Origin: a virus
IMG/VR virus record: IMGVR_UViG_3300017956_001655
Location: 1-22,541 of that record
Strand: one strand, 5' to 3'
DNA length: 22,541 bases
Part shown: positions 6,453-14,054 of the stretch, piece by piece
How the letters are laid out: every line of letters begins with the position of its first letter
How positions within the stretch are numbered: the stretch's first letter is position 1
Program-made: the position numbers and the translations under genes
Notes under the pieces: model-generated
What the model was told of the DNA's origin: nothing
Database searches by the model: none
Seen by the model: the letters and a program-made list of their open reading frames with translations, nothing else

Positions 6453-6973
6453 AATCTATCCTTTATAATTTTTGACTTCTTTAACATTTTTTGTTGTCTT
6501 TTTAATGCCCTATCTAGTTTCATTCTAGATACAATCTTTGTATAATTAGTTCCTTCCATGTGGTCAAACTCATGTTGAAAGATACGACACTCTAAACCAA
6601 ACAATGCTTTTTGTTGAATGTCGCCATTAACATCTTCAAACTCAACCTCTATACCTTCTGGTCTTGCTATATCTAACCATAATCCTGGATATGTTAAACA
6701 ACCCTCAGTCATAACTACAGTTTCTTCAGACTCAGTTACAATCTTTGGATTAAAACACGCCATAACCTCTCTTTTTTTGATATTAGAGTACATGACGAAA
6801 ACTCTTTCAGAAACACCTATTTGGTTGGCAGATAAACCTATCCCCTGATGTTTTTCCATCGCAGAAGTTAAATCTTCTACAATCTTTTTTCTATCTAAGT
6901 CTTCGCTACAACCCTCTAATCTTGTAGTTAAAGATGGGTGGCTTGGATCTAATAATTTAATTTCTTCACTCAT
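6449..6973 (-). CDS. def: Peptide deformylase
   Basis: Removes the N-formyl group from nascent proteins. All three metalloenzyme motifs are intact in 174 residues: GIGLSANQ (44-51), EGCLT (90-94, Cys92 a metal ligand) and HEFDH (134-138, two His ligands and the catalytic Glu). The usual second motif is EGCLS; T for S is a mild change. Unlike many short cyanophage deformylases, a basic C-terminal helix (DRALKRQQKMLKKSKIIK) remains. It is the first gene of the accessory block downstream of gp46 and has its own consensus promoter only a few bases from the ATG. Deformylases in marine phages have been linked to quick maturation of photosystem D1 in cyanophages; here the target is unknown. Confidence 0.97.
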   Translation of the reverse strand: MSEEIKLLDPSHPSLTTRLEGCSEDLDRKKIVEDLTSAMEKHQGIGLSANQIGVSERVFVMYSNIKKREVMACFNPKIVTESEETVVMTEGCLTYPGLWLDIARPEGIEVEFEDVNGDIQQKALFGLECRIFQHEFDHMEGTNYTKIVSRMKLDRALKRQQKMLKKSKIIKDRL

Positions 6974-6982
6974 AATTTATCC

Positions 6983-7011
6983 ATTATACTATATTTAATT
7001 TGTTTTGTCAA
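6983..7011 (-). promoter_or_regulatory. Perfect sigma70 consensus promoter for def-peroxiredoxin
   Basis: Minus strand TTGACA (7011-7006), 17-bp spacer, TATAAT (6988-6983). The TGA inside the -35 box is the stop codon of gp46. The predicted start near 6976 leaves a leader of about 2-4 nt before the def ATG (6973), so the mRNA would be essentially leaderless. Confidence 0.85.
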
Positions 7012-8714
7012 GCAATTTTTGAAAAGTTTTTATGTTTTTCAAATCGAATTACTTCTTTAAATTTGTCAATCAGTTGATCTTGTTTATGACTGATTACAAA
7101 TACATTCTCACCCTCTAAGGTGTTTAAAATCTTTAAGAACTCATCAGTACCTGTACCATCTAACGAACTATCAAATATCTCATCTAGTATTAATAGATTG
7201 GTATTTGTAGAGTTTTTCATTTTAGCAATCGCTCTCCATGTAAAGAGTAATGCTAAATCAATTCTCATCTTTTCACCCTCAGAAAAAGAAGCATAATTAA
7301 ACTTATCTCTATGTCTAGATTTAATTGTTTCTTCAAAGTTTTCATCAAGTGTAAAGTTTACATAGAACTCCATTGACTTTAAATACTTGTTAATCAACTG
7401 GTTCATCACTGGTAAGTATTGTTTGATAATCTTAGTCTTAATACCAGTATCTTGTAGCATTGCTCTTGTTGCTTCAGCATATGCTTTTTCTTCTTTTAAT
7501 TCTTTTCTTTCTGTGTCGCTTTTATTAAATTCTTCTTTAAGTGCTTCTAACTTTTTCATATCAGCATCACTAACATTACTATTAGATAATTCTTCTATTT
7601 GTGTTTCTAGTTTACCATTAAACTTTTCTAACTCTTTAATTGAAGAATTAATAGTTGCTATCTCAGTTTGGTTAGTTTGTATATCAGTTGTAACTTTTGA
7701 TATTTCATTTAATCTTTTTTCTGTAAGGTCTAACTCAGTTTGTAGTTGTTGCATACCATCAAATAATTCATTAACTTTATCTTGTCTATCTCTAATCTTT
7801 TGATCTTTGAATGTCTCATCAATAATTTGTTCACAAGTAGGACATTCTTCATTAGACTCAAAGAAATCAATTATCTCATTATGATGTTTATGTTTTTCAT
7901 TAAGAGTTGCCTTTAATTCTTTAAGTTTCCCTTCTTTCTTTTGTACTTTAACTTGGTCGTCAACAGATAAAAATAATTTACGATTACTTTCTTCTAAAGA
8001 TTCTATGTTTTTATTTTTAACTGCAACAATACCAATGTTTTCTTTTAATTCTGCTTTCTTTTCTGTTAGTATTTTCTTTTTATCTTTCTTAACATCATCA
8101 ATATAGTTTTCTTGTAGTGTTATCTTTTCGGCACACATTTCATATTGATAATCTACTTCACGAATCTCATCTTGTAAATCTTTTAATCTATTCTTTAATA
8201 TCATATTCATTAATGAAAAGATTTGTATATCAAGTATTTCCTCTACCACTTCCCTTCTAAATCTTGCTTTCAGTTGCATAAAAGGAATAAAGGTAGAACT
8301 ACCCAATATAACAACTTGTGTAAATGAACGATAATTTAATTTTAGTATTTGCTGTTCAAGTATCTTTTGAAAATCACGACTGTTTGCTTCTTGGTTGAGC
8401 ATCTTGTCGCCTTGCCATATCTCAAACTTATTTGGTTTGATACTTCTAATGACTTTGTAATGTTTAGAACCAGTAATAAATTCTACCTCTACGCAAGTAT
8501 CAGCATTATTAATAGAGTTAATTAACTGTGCTTTATTAATAGCACGGAATGGTTTACCAAATAAACCAAAACATAAAGCATCTAGGATAGTAGATTTACC
8601 AGCACCATTCTCACCAATTATAAGTGTGGTGTTATTTTTATCTAAATCTATTTCTGTAAATTGATTACCTGTAGAAAGAAAATTTTTCCATTTTACTTTT
8701 TTAAAGTGTATCAT
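7008..8714 (-). CDS. 46: Recombination nuclease ATPase subunit gp46 (Rad50/SbcC-like)
   Basis: gp46 with gp47 forms the Mre11/Rad50-type complex that resects DNA ends for recombination-dependent replication. The 568 residues (T4: 560) show the Walker A GENGAGKST (34-42), long coiled-coil arms (about 170-285 and 305-420), the zinc hook CPTC (291-294) at the apex, the ABC signature FSEGEK (476-481) and Walker B LLILDEIFD (506-514). It starts 4 bp after the exonuclease gene. Its TGA stop lies inside the -35 box of the next promoter. Confidence 0.98.
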   Translation of the reverse strand: MIHFKKVKWKNFLSTGNQFTEIDLDKNNTTLIIGENGAGKSTILDALCFGLFGKPFRAINKAQLINSINNADTCVEVEFITGSKHYKVIRSIKPNKFEIWQGDKMLNQEANSRDFQKILEQQILKLNYRSFTQVVILGSSTFIPFMQLKARFRREVVEEILDIQIFSLMNMILKNRLKDLQDEIREVDYQYEMCAEKITLQENYIDDVKKDKKKILTEKKAELKENIGIVAVKNKNIESLEESNRKLFLSVDDQVKVQKKEGKLKELKATLNEKHKHHNEIIDFFESNEECPTCEQIIDETFKDQKIRDRQDKVNELFDGMQQLQTELDLTEKRLNEISKVTTDIQTNQTEIATINSSIKELEKFNGKLETQIEELSNSNVSDADMKKLEALKEEFNKSDTERKELKEEKAYAEATRAMLQDTGIKTKIIKQYLPVMNQLINKYLKSMEFYVNFTLDENFEETIKSRHRDKFNYASFSEGEKMRIDLALLFTWRAIAKMKNSTNTNLLILDEIFDSSLDGTGTDEFLKILNTLEGENVFVISHKQDQLIDKFKEVIRFEKHKNFSKIA

Positions 8715-8718
8715 ATTA

Positions 8719-9312
8719 TTATCCGTGTATTGCTTGTATCACTGATTGCATTCTATAAACATCCATAGCAATATCATGACTAGGATCGTGGTGTATAAAT
8801 TTATCTTTTACTTCTTCTGGTATAAATTTATTATCATATTCAGAACCCCAAAGAAACGCATCTAGATAAGAACGAGTATCTTTAATAATCCAATGAGGAG
8901 TAGGATCTTTTTCTATACCAATACTATCAAATATAGATCTAACTAACACAGGATCAAAAGTATTTCCTCTTGTAAATATTTTATCACACTTTGGTGCATC
9001 ATGTTTATCAATTAAAAATGGATACAGTTCTGTAATAGAAACATCTTTATCGGATGGTTTTAAACACTGTTGTGCTTCTGCTGATTGTTTTTTCCACCAA
9101 TTAAGTGTCCCTTGGTCAATCTTTCTATCATATTTTTCTACTTGTTCTTTAACATCAAACTTCATTACAGAACATTTATCTAATAGTTCTTCGTATGAGT
9201 AAGGATCGTGTGTAAATCTTTCCTCAGTATAATTCATCGCAGCAATATTAACAACTACACAATTAAACATATTTGTAGAAAGAGTCTCAAAATCATATAT
9301 CAAACATTTCAT
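8719..9312 (-). CDS. DEDDh-type 3'-5' exonuclease (DexA-like)
   Basis: A 197-residue protein with the acidic residues of the DEDDh exonuclease family: YDFET with Asp7 and Glu9 near the N-terminus, Asp120 in GNTFD, and the final His179/Asp184 pair in HDIAMD, with the spacing H-x4-D typical of the family. It recalls T4 DexA and the Rv2179c-like group of phage exonucleases. The gene sits one base after gp47 and 4 bp before gp46, inside the gp47-gp46 operon where T4 has small genes 46.1 and 46.2. This suggests a role in end processing alongside the gp46/gp47 nuclease. Whether it prefers DNA or RNA cannot be told. Confidence 0.8.
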   Translation of the reverse strand: MKCLIYDFETLSTNMFNCVVVNIAAMNYTEERFTHDPYSYEELLDKCSVMKFDVKEQVEKYDRKIDQGTLNWWKKQSAEAQQCLKPSDKDVSITELYPFLIDKHDAPKCDKIFTRGNTFDPVLVRSIFDSIGIEKDPTPHWIIKDTRSYLDAFLWGSEYDNKFIPEEVKDKFIHHDPSHDIAMDVYRMQSVIQAIHG

Positions 9313-9313
9313 A

Positions 9314-10378
9314 TTATAACTCCAAGTCTTGTGCTTCAGTATACAAAGACTTCATCATATTTTTCAATCTATTTTTATCCAAGTCTACACTCAACTCATC
9401 TACATATTTGTGTAGAAGTGTCATTGTATCTTCTGTATTTTCTACTATATCATCTGATACTGTACTAGCATCCATATCTGAAAAGTCTTCAATAACTTTT
9501 ACATCTAAACAGTCAGCAGAAAACAATCTATCTGTGAACTTATCAAACTTGTATAGGTCTTTTTTATTTACAACAATTAACTTTACTATTTTGTCCCTAT
9601 ACTGTATTACATCGTGATTATCGTAATCTTCTGAAGAATCGTCATAATATATCTTTTCAAATATTGTATATGGATTTACGATTCTAGTCAACTCTCTTGT
9701 TTCAGTATCGTAGATATGAAATCCTTTAGGATCTTGATAGTCGTTCCAGTATAACTCATAAGGTGTACCGAGATAATGTATTTGACCATCGTCTGACTTG
9801 TGATGAAAGTGACCAGAGAATACTGTGTCGAACTTTCTAAACTCACTCTTGTCTAATCCACCTGATGAATGTATTTGACCTTTATGCATTTCAAAACCAT
9901 TTATTTCTAAATGTCCCATCATTACTTCAGCATCAGTTTCTTGCATCATACCAAATGAATAGATTTCATTGTTAGCATTTATCCAAGGCATAAACAATAT
10001 CTTATGTCCATCAAACACTACTTCTTGTGCTTCTTCATACACATGAATATTTTTATAACGACCACCCACTAATTCTTTGAGTGAGTTTACTTCGTTGGTG
10101 TTTTTAAAATATGTGTCATGATTACCCACAATTAAATGTAAGTCTATATCTAAAGCAGCAAAAGGTGTAATAAACCTTTCTCTAAAATCTTTTGCTGTAC
10201 GATAGGAAACATACTTGCGTCTGTCAAAACAATCACCTAAATGAATACAGGTTTTAATATTGTTTTGTTGTAAGAATGGAAAGAAAATACCTTCATAAAA
10301 TTTATAAAAGTATTCATTAAAATCTGTGTTATCAGACTTAGCACCAAAGTGCGTGTCTGTTACCAAAGCAATCTTCAT
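9314..10378 (-). CDS. 47: Recombination nuclease subunit gp47 (Mre11/SbcD-like)
   Basis: Metallophosphoesterase nuclease partner of gp46, 354 aa (T4: 339). The five expected blocks are visible: DTH (8-10), GDCFDRR (48-54), GNHD (85-88), GHLE (155-158) and GHFHHK (189-194). The C-terminal third, which in this family contacts the ATPase, is acidic and less conserved. It follows gp55 by 6 bp and precedes the exonuclease gene by 1 bp, so gp55-47-exonuclease-46 reads as one operon driven from the promoter at 10958-10986. Confidence 0.97.
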   Translation of the reverse strand: MKIALVTDTHFGAKSDNTDFNEYFYKFYEGIFFPFLQQNNIKTCIHLGDCFDRRKYVSYRTAKDFRERFITPFAALDIDLHLIVGNHDTYFKNTNEVNSLKELVGGRYKNIHVYEEAQEVVFDGHKILFMPWINANNEIYSFGMMQETDAEVMMGHLEINGFEMHKGQIHSSGGLDKSEFRKFDTVFSGHFHHKSDDGQIHYLGTPYELYWNDYQDPKGFHIYDTETRELTRIVNPYTIFEKIYYDDSSEDYDNHDVIQYRDKIVKLIVVNKKDLYKFDKFTDRLFSADCLDVKVIEDFSDMDASTVSDDIVENTEDTMTLLHKYVDELSVDLDKNRLKNMMKSLYTEAQDLEL

Positions 10379-10384
10379 AATATA

Positions 10385-10930
10385 TTATTCTTCCATATAG
10401 TTTTCTAATCCAGATTTATTTTTAACTTTTTCTTTTGATGATTTAGTTTTATAAACATCTTCGTCAGGTAACATAACTGTTGGATCAAATCCTTGAACAT
10501 CATAAGGTGTATCGTCACCTTCATTTACTGTGAAACTCTCATACATTTGATTTTCAATTATCTGATTTTTAATATGAGTTTGTTTCTTTTCTTTTTGAAT
10601 TCTTCTCAAGAACGCATAGTAAATAATCTGTGTAAAATAAGAAAATGGATTGTTAGACTTTTCTGGATCAAAGTTATGAAGGTACTGTAAACAGTTTTCA
10701 ATACCATCAGAAATCATTTCTTGTCGATAAGTATAGTTAATAAAGTTTGGTCTGTATGATAAACCATTCGCAATCTTTAAGAAACACTCACCGATATAAT
10801 TAGTCACTTGTGGTTTGGGATCGCCTGCTTCCTCTGCTTCAATACACTTCTTTTTGTATTCCTCCATTGCTTTAAGGAATTCTTTATTGTCTACATAATG
10901 TTCTTTTTTCTTTTTCTTTTCTTCAGTCAT
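10385..10930 (-). CDS. 55: Late transcription sigma factor gp55
   Basis: gp55 replaces host sigma70 to recognise the TATAAATA late promoters and contacts the gp45 clamp through its C-terminus. The 181-residue protein (T4: 185) matches T4 gp55 well in the sigma region 2-like core: RQEMISDGIENCLQYLHNFD, NNPFSYFTQIIYYAFLRRIQKEKK. The N-terminus is lysine-rich. The C-terminal GLENYMEE stands where T4 has the clamp-binding SLDFLYE. AAGGA precedes the ATG. The seven late octamers in the window agree with a working gp55. Confidence 0.96.
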   Translation of the reverse strand: MTEEKKKKKEHYVDNKEFLKAMEEYKKKCIEAEEAGDPKPQVTNYIGECFLKIANGLSYRPNFINYTYRQEMISDGIENCLQYLHNFDPEKSNNPFSYFTQIIYYAFLRRIQKEKKQTHIKNQIIENQMYESFTVNEGDDTPYDVQGFDPTVMLPDEDVYKTKSSKEKVKNKSGLENYMEE

Positions 10931-10957
10931 CAGTTTGTTCCTTTAAATACTGTAGTC

Positions 10958-10986
10958 ATTATATAATACTGGAATAAAAAAGTCAA
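10958..10986 (-). promoter_or_regulatory. sigma70-type promoter for gp55-47-46
   Basis: Minus strand TTGACT (10986-10981), 17-bp spacer, perfect TATAAT (10963-10958). The predicted start near 10951 gives a leader of about 21 nt containing AAAGGA before the gp55 ATG. One mismatch from consensus. Confidence 0.82.
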
Positions 10987-11010
10987 GTCTTTTATTTTAA
11001 AAAAATATTA

Positions 11011-11029
11011 AAAAAGTTCTTTACTTTTT
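11011..11029 (-). terminator. Possible weak terminator after the LSm-like gene
   Basis: On the minus strand AAAAAGT (11029-11023) and ACTTTTT (11017-11011) form a 7-bp stem with a five-base loop, followed by a T-rich tract. The stem has a single G-C pair, so it would be weak. It lies in the 152-bp gap (10931-11082), the longest gene-free stretch of the window, between the LSm-like gene and gp55. Confidence 0.4.
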
Positions 11030-11040
11030 CCGTGGAATGT

Positions 11041-11068
11041 ATTATAATCAGATATGTCGCAAGGGCAA
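11041..11068 (-). promoter_or_regulatory. Candidate second upstream promoter for gp55
   Basis: A perfect TATAAT (11046-11041) with a poor -35 TTGCCC (11068-11063) at 16 bp. Transcripts from here would begin just before the weak stem-loop at 11011-11029, which may end or attenuate them. Given the AT content, a chance match is possible. Confidence 0.35.
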
Positions 11069-11082
11069 GTATATACTAGTAA

Positions 11083-11553
11083 TTAATGGATCTTATCAGA
11101 GACCTCATCATACAATTCAAATAAGTTATCCTCACCGACATTATCTTCATCCTCACTTTTATTTTTAATAGAATCTACATATTGTTGTAATACTTTTAAT
11201 CTTTCATTCACTAATGTAACTTCGTCATCCTCACTTTTAGGAATTTCTGGAACATCAGTAAGATGCTCTTTTGATGTAAGTAGCATATAATCATAATATC
11301 TTTTCATCGCAAAAGACGCAGGTGCTAGAGTTATTATTTGACTTTTAGATATATTATAATCTACCTTCTCACTAAATGGTTCTATCCAACGACCTAATGA
11401 CATAGACTCAACCATCCCATCTTTCGTTGGTCTTGAGAATATTCTCATTCTAAGCGGATCTGCTACTGTAACTGATTCCGTGCTTTCTGCGATTAATGTA
11501 ACAATTATATCTTCACCATTAGACAACTTTATTATATGTGCTTTTTCTGTCAT
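11083..11553 (-). CDS. LSm-like small protein of unknown function
   Basis: Function not known. Residues about 6-40 (HIIKLSNGEDIIVTLIAE...VTVADPLRMRI) have the look of the Sm1 strand pattern of LSm/Hfq-like folds, a pattern I associate with conserved hypothetical proteins of T4-like phages. The rest is mixed, with an acidic, probably disordered stretch (EDEDNVGEDN). The C-terminus carries NLFELYDE, which resembles the clamp-binding ends of T4 gp55 (SLDFLYE) and gp33 (LDFLL). The gene overlaps uvsW by 4 bp and lies just upstream of gp55. A role in late transcription or RNA binding is possible but unproved; 156 aa. Confidence 0.7.
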   Translation of the reverse strand: MTEKAHIIKLSNGEDIIVTLIAESTESVTVADPLRMRIFSRPTKDGMVESMSLGRWIEPFSEKVDYNISKSQIITLAPASFAMKRYYDYMLLTSKEHLTDVPEIPKSEDDEVTLVNERLKVLQQYVDSIKNKSEDEDNVGEDNLFELYDEVSDKIH

Positions 11554-13046
11554 AATTTTATCCTGTCTATTTGGTAATTAAATTCTTCCTCTGCGTATAT
11601 ATTTATTCTTTCTAAAAAGTGGTTTAATGTAAAATTCTTTTTCTCGTTATGCGTCAAGTCATCAGCAATATCTAAAACTCTGACCGATACTTTATTGTCA
11701 GACTTTCGCAGTCCACGTCCAATGGACTGTAGAACTCGCACCCTGCTCTTACTTGGACTTGCGAACACGATGTTGTGCAAGTTCCTAATATTAATACCAG
11801 TACTAAAAGTGCCATACGATGCGACAATAATTGTATTATCTTGCTGTTCTGTAATCTCACGAATCTGCTCCCTCGTTTGAGTATCCGTACCACCAAAAAC
11901 AAAATAAATATTTTTATCTGAATTTTCTTGTAACATAGTATGTAAAACCTTACCATGTTTTTCTACCAGTTGAAACAGGCAGAGTGTATTACCATTTAAT
12001 GTGTTGCATAATTTAGTAATAAACTCGTTTCTCTTTTGGTGCTGTACGAGATAATCTATTTCTTCTGAGTATTTAAAATCTTTTACTTGCCTTGCTTCTT
12101 CTTCCTTATGTTTTAAGACTATACACTTAATTTCTAAGTCTGCAACTGTCTCTTTATCCATTAATTTTTTAGTAGTAGTTACCTTATCAACCTGTCCGAA
12201 AAGACCCTCCAGGACTAACCTATGCGTCTGTGTGCCGTCTAAAGTACCAGTAAGACCAAACTTATACTTACAGTTTTCTAACTTAGTTAAAATACTTGTT
12301 AAGGACTTTGCCTTAAATAAATGTGCTTCGTCACCTACAATACAACCAAACTGTTTAAAATATGACTTATGTAATTTGTATATAGATTGCCATGTAGAAA
12401 TAACAACTGGTTTGTTTGTATCCTTTGAATGTCCTTGATATATTCTATGTAAGTATTTATCATCCCATCCATAGTCAATAAAATCAGAATACATTTGTTC
12501 TACTAATGATGTGGTTGGTACTAGTATAAGAATTTTACTATTTTCTTCTTTCTGTAGTAATAATGTATAGTATCTTATTATAGCATATATTATTAATGAT
12601 TTACCAGAAGCAGTAGGACTTAAAAATAAAGCACGATGATTTTGTATTGCGTGATGAACTGCGTTTAATTGATAATCACGAATCTCTAAATCTTGACCTC
12701 TCGATTTTGGTTTTAATGATTTAATAAATCCTTCAATCGTTTCTTTATCAATATCTTTTTTGTGCGATACTTGTGGATCTAGAACAACAGACAACTCATT
12801 TCTTTCACAAAACTCTAGTATGTACTTTATTAAACCAAAATATATTTTACCAGTTCTTCTGTCTAGTAATCTTATTTTACCATCCCAAACACGATTTTTA
12901 TACTGTGGCATAAATTTAGCACCTGGAACTTCAAATGTAAAAAATTCTGCCATCTCCATCATGACACCATCGTTGTCGCATTGAACAACTAGATAAGTTT
13001 CATTTAGTTTAGATATGTGAATTTTGTAAGGTGTTTGGTTCACCAT
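11550..13046 (-). CDS. uvsW: UvsW helicase
   Basis: UvsW unwinds R-loops and branched DNA and helps switch T4 from origin- to recombination-dependent replication. The 498-residue product (T4: 503) has the N-terminal domain with FMPQYKNRVWDGKIRLLD (45-62) as in T4, then superfamily 2 helicase motifs: Walker A SPTASGKS (143-150), DEAH (239-242), LTGTLDG (265-271) and motif VI QSIGRGLRKS (440-449). The ATG at 13046 is preceded by GAGG and lies 38 bp inside the oxygenase gene upstream, so translation of the two is coupled. Confidence 0.97.
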   Translation of the reverse strand: MVNQTPYKIHISKLNETYLVVQCDNDGVMMEMAEFFTFEVPGAKFMPQYKNRVWDGKIRLLDRRTGKIYFGLIKYILEFCERNELSVVLDPQVSHKKDIDKETIEGFIKSLKPKSRGQDLEIRDYQLNAVHHAIQNHRALFLSPTASGKSLIIYAIIRYYTLLLQKEENSKILILVPTTSLVEQMYSDFIDYGWDDKYLHRIYQGHSKDTNKPVVISTWQSIYKLHKSYFKQFGCIVGDEAHLFKAKSLTSILTKLENCKYKFGLTGTLDGTQTHRLVLEGLFGQVDKVTTTKKLMDKETVADLEIKCIVLKHKEEEARQVKDFKYSEEIDYLVQHQKRNEFITKLCNTLNGNTLCLFQLVEKHGKVLHTMLQENSDKNIYFVFGGTDTQTREQIREITEQQDNTIIVASYGTFSTGINIRNLHNIVFASPSKSRVRVLQSIGRGLRKSDNKVSVRVLDIADDLTHNEKKNFTLNHFLERINIYAEEEFNYQIDRIKL

Positions 13047-13587
13047 ATTGCCCTCTTACAATAACATTCCATGATACACTAACTCTACCTATATTGGTTG
13101 GTGGAACCCAATGTTGTAACCAAGAAGGAAAAATAAAACCAACATTTTTTACAGAATTAAACTGTATCATGCTACTGTTTAGATTTGACATCTTTTCTAC
13201 TCTTGGTCTTAATATGCTTGCTTGTGGTCTTGGATCAAAAAATTGTATGGGTGAACTAAACTCCGAAGCAACAACATAATATACACCAGATAAAAAATTA
13301 TTTGAATGTGTATGTGGTGCATGAGTTTCACCTGCCTTCAAACCATTTGCCCACATACCAGTTATCTCTACTTTATCAAACTGATATCCTTGATTTGTAA
13401 TTACCTGCTCACAAGACTTTTGTATACAATCAGTAAAATTACTTAATTCAGATTTTTTATGTAAATTATCACTCGTTTGAAAAGTATTTGATAATTCTAA
13501 AAGATAAAAAATATAATCTCTTTCACTGTTAGTTATGTCATACTTAAATTCATTAATGATAGTAGGAAATACTAAATGTTCTCTCAT
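13009..13587 (-). CDS. 2OG-Fe(II) oxygenase, catalytically intact type
   Basis: A 192-residue member of the putative 2OG-Fe(II) oxygenase family (PF13759-like) common in marine T4-like phages. The iron site is visible as H92-T-H94 in a GETHAPHTHSNNFLSGVYYV context (86-105), with the distal His159 in PSWLQHWVPP and the 2-oxoglutarate-binding Arg168 followed by VSVSWNV. These enzymes hydroxylate or otherwise oxidise a substrate with O2 and 2-oxoglutarate; the substrate is unknown. The ATG shares one base with the uvsY stop, and the 3' end overlaps uvsW, so it lies inside the recombination operon. Confidence 0.9.
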   Translation of the reverse strand: MREHLVFPTIINEFKYDITNSERDYIFYLLELSNTFQTSDNLHKKSELSNFTDCIQKSCEQVITNQGYQFDKVEITGMWANGLKAGETHAPHTHSNNFLSGVYYVVASEFSSPIQFFDPRPQASILRPRVEKMSNLNSSMIQFNSVKNVGFIFPSWLQHWVPPTNIGRVSVSWNVIVRGQYGEPNTLQNSHI

Positions 13588-14015
13588 TACATCATGCCTG
13601 CTTCAAATTGTTTCCATGATATTGCGTTTTTAATATCCCAACCTCTACTTTGTATTGAACGCAATACACCATCTATATACTTTATAGTTGTTTCTAAATA
13701 ACTTATTTTATGTTCTAAGGCAATAATATCTTCATCTGATTCGATGTAAACACTAAGATCTGATTTTAATACTTTAAGATCAAATGGTTTAGTAGCATAA
13801 ACTTTTGCGTCTGCTTTGCCACCATAGTATTCCCATTTTTCTCTATACATTACTTTGTAATCGCCTTTCGCACGATACAAAAGTAATTCAAAGTTTGTTT
13901 TGATTTGTAGATACTTAGAATAAAGTTCTTGGTTTCTCAAGGATTCTGTATCAAGTCTTTCATCATTTATCACTAAGTCTTTTGCGACTTGTGTTTTTAA
14001 CTCATCAAGTGTCAT
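13587..14015 (-). CDS. uvsY: UvsY recombination mediator
   Basis: UvsY loads the UvsX recombinase on gp32-covered single-stranded DNA. The 142 residues (T4: 137) match T4 UvsY in layout and key segments: LYSKYLQIKTNFE (T4 LYSKWLNKHSSIK), YYGGKAD (YYSGRGD), IQSRGWDIKNAISWKQFEAG (IKSRGFAIKHIQDMRAFEAG). The C-terminal FEAGMM end agrees with the family. GGAG lies five bases before the ATG. A late octamer 31 bp upstream overlaps the stop codon of the previous gene. UvsX itself is not in the window. Confidence 0.94.
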   Translation of the reverse strand: MTLDELKTQVAKDLVINDERLDTESLRNQELYSKYLQIKTNFELLLYRAKGDYKVMYREKWEYYGGKADAKVYATKPFDLKVLKSDLSVYIESDEDIIALEHKISYLETTIKYIDGVLRSIQSRGWDIKNAISWKQFEAGMM

Positions 14016-14046
14016 AATAACTCCACATTATATATTGTTACAATCC

Positions 14047-14054
14047 TATTTATA
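14047..14054 (-). promoter_or_regulatory. T4-type late promoter for uvsY
   Basis: Exact TATAAATA on the minus strand. It spans the TAA stop of the gp3-like gene and lies 31 bp upstream of the uvsY ATG. It would add late expression of uvsY, the oxygenase and uvsW. Confidence 0.75.

Noticed and set aside
11672-11956. 94-codon minus-strand open frame inside uvsW
   Set aside because: It overlaps the helicase motifs of uvsW in another frame and has no domain-like sequence or ribosome site; uvsW is certain.
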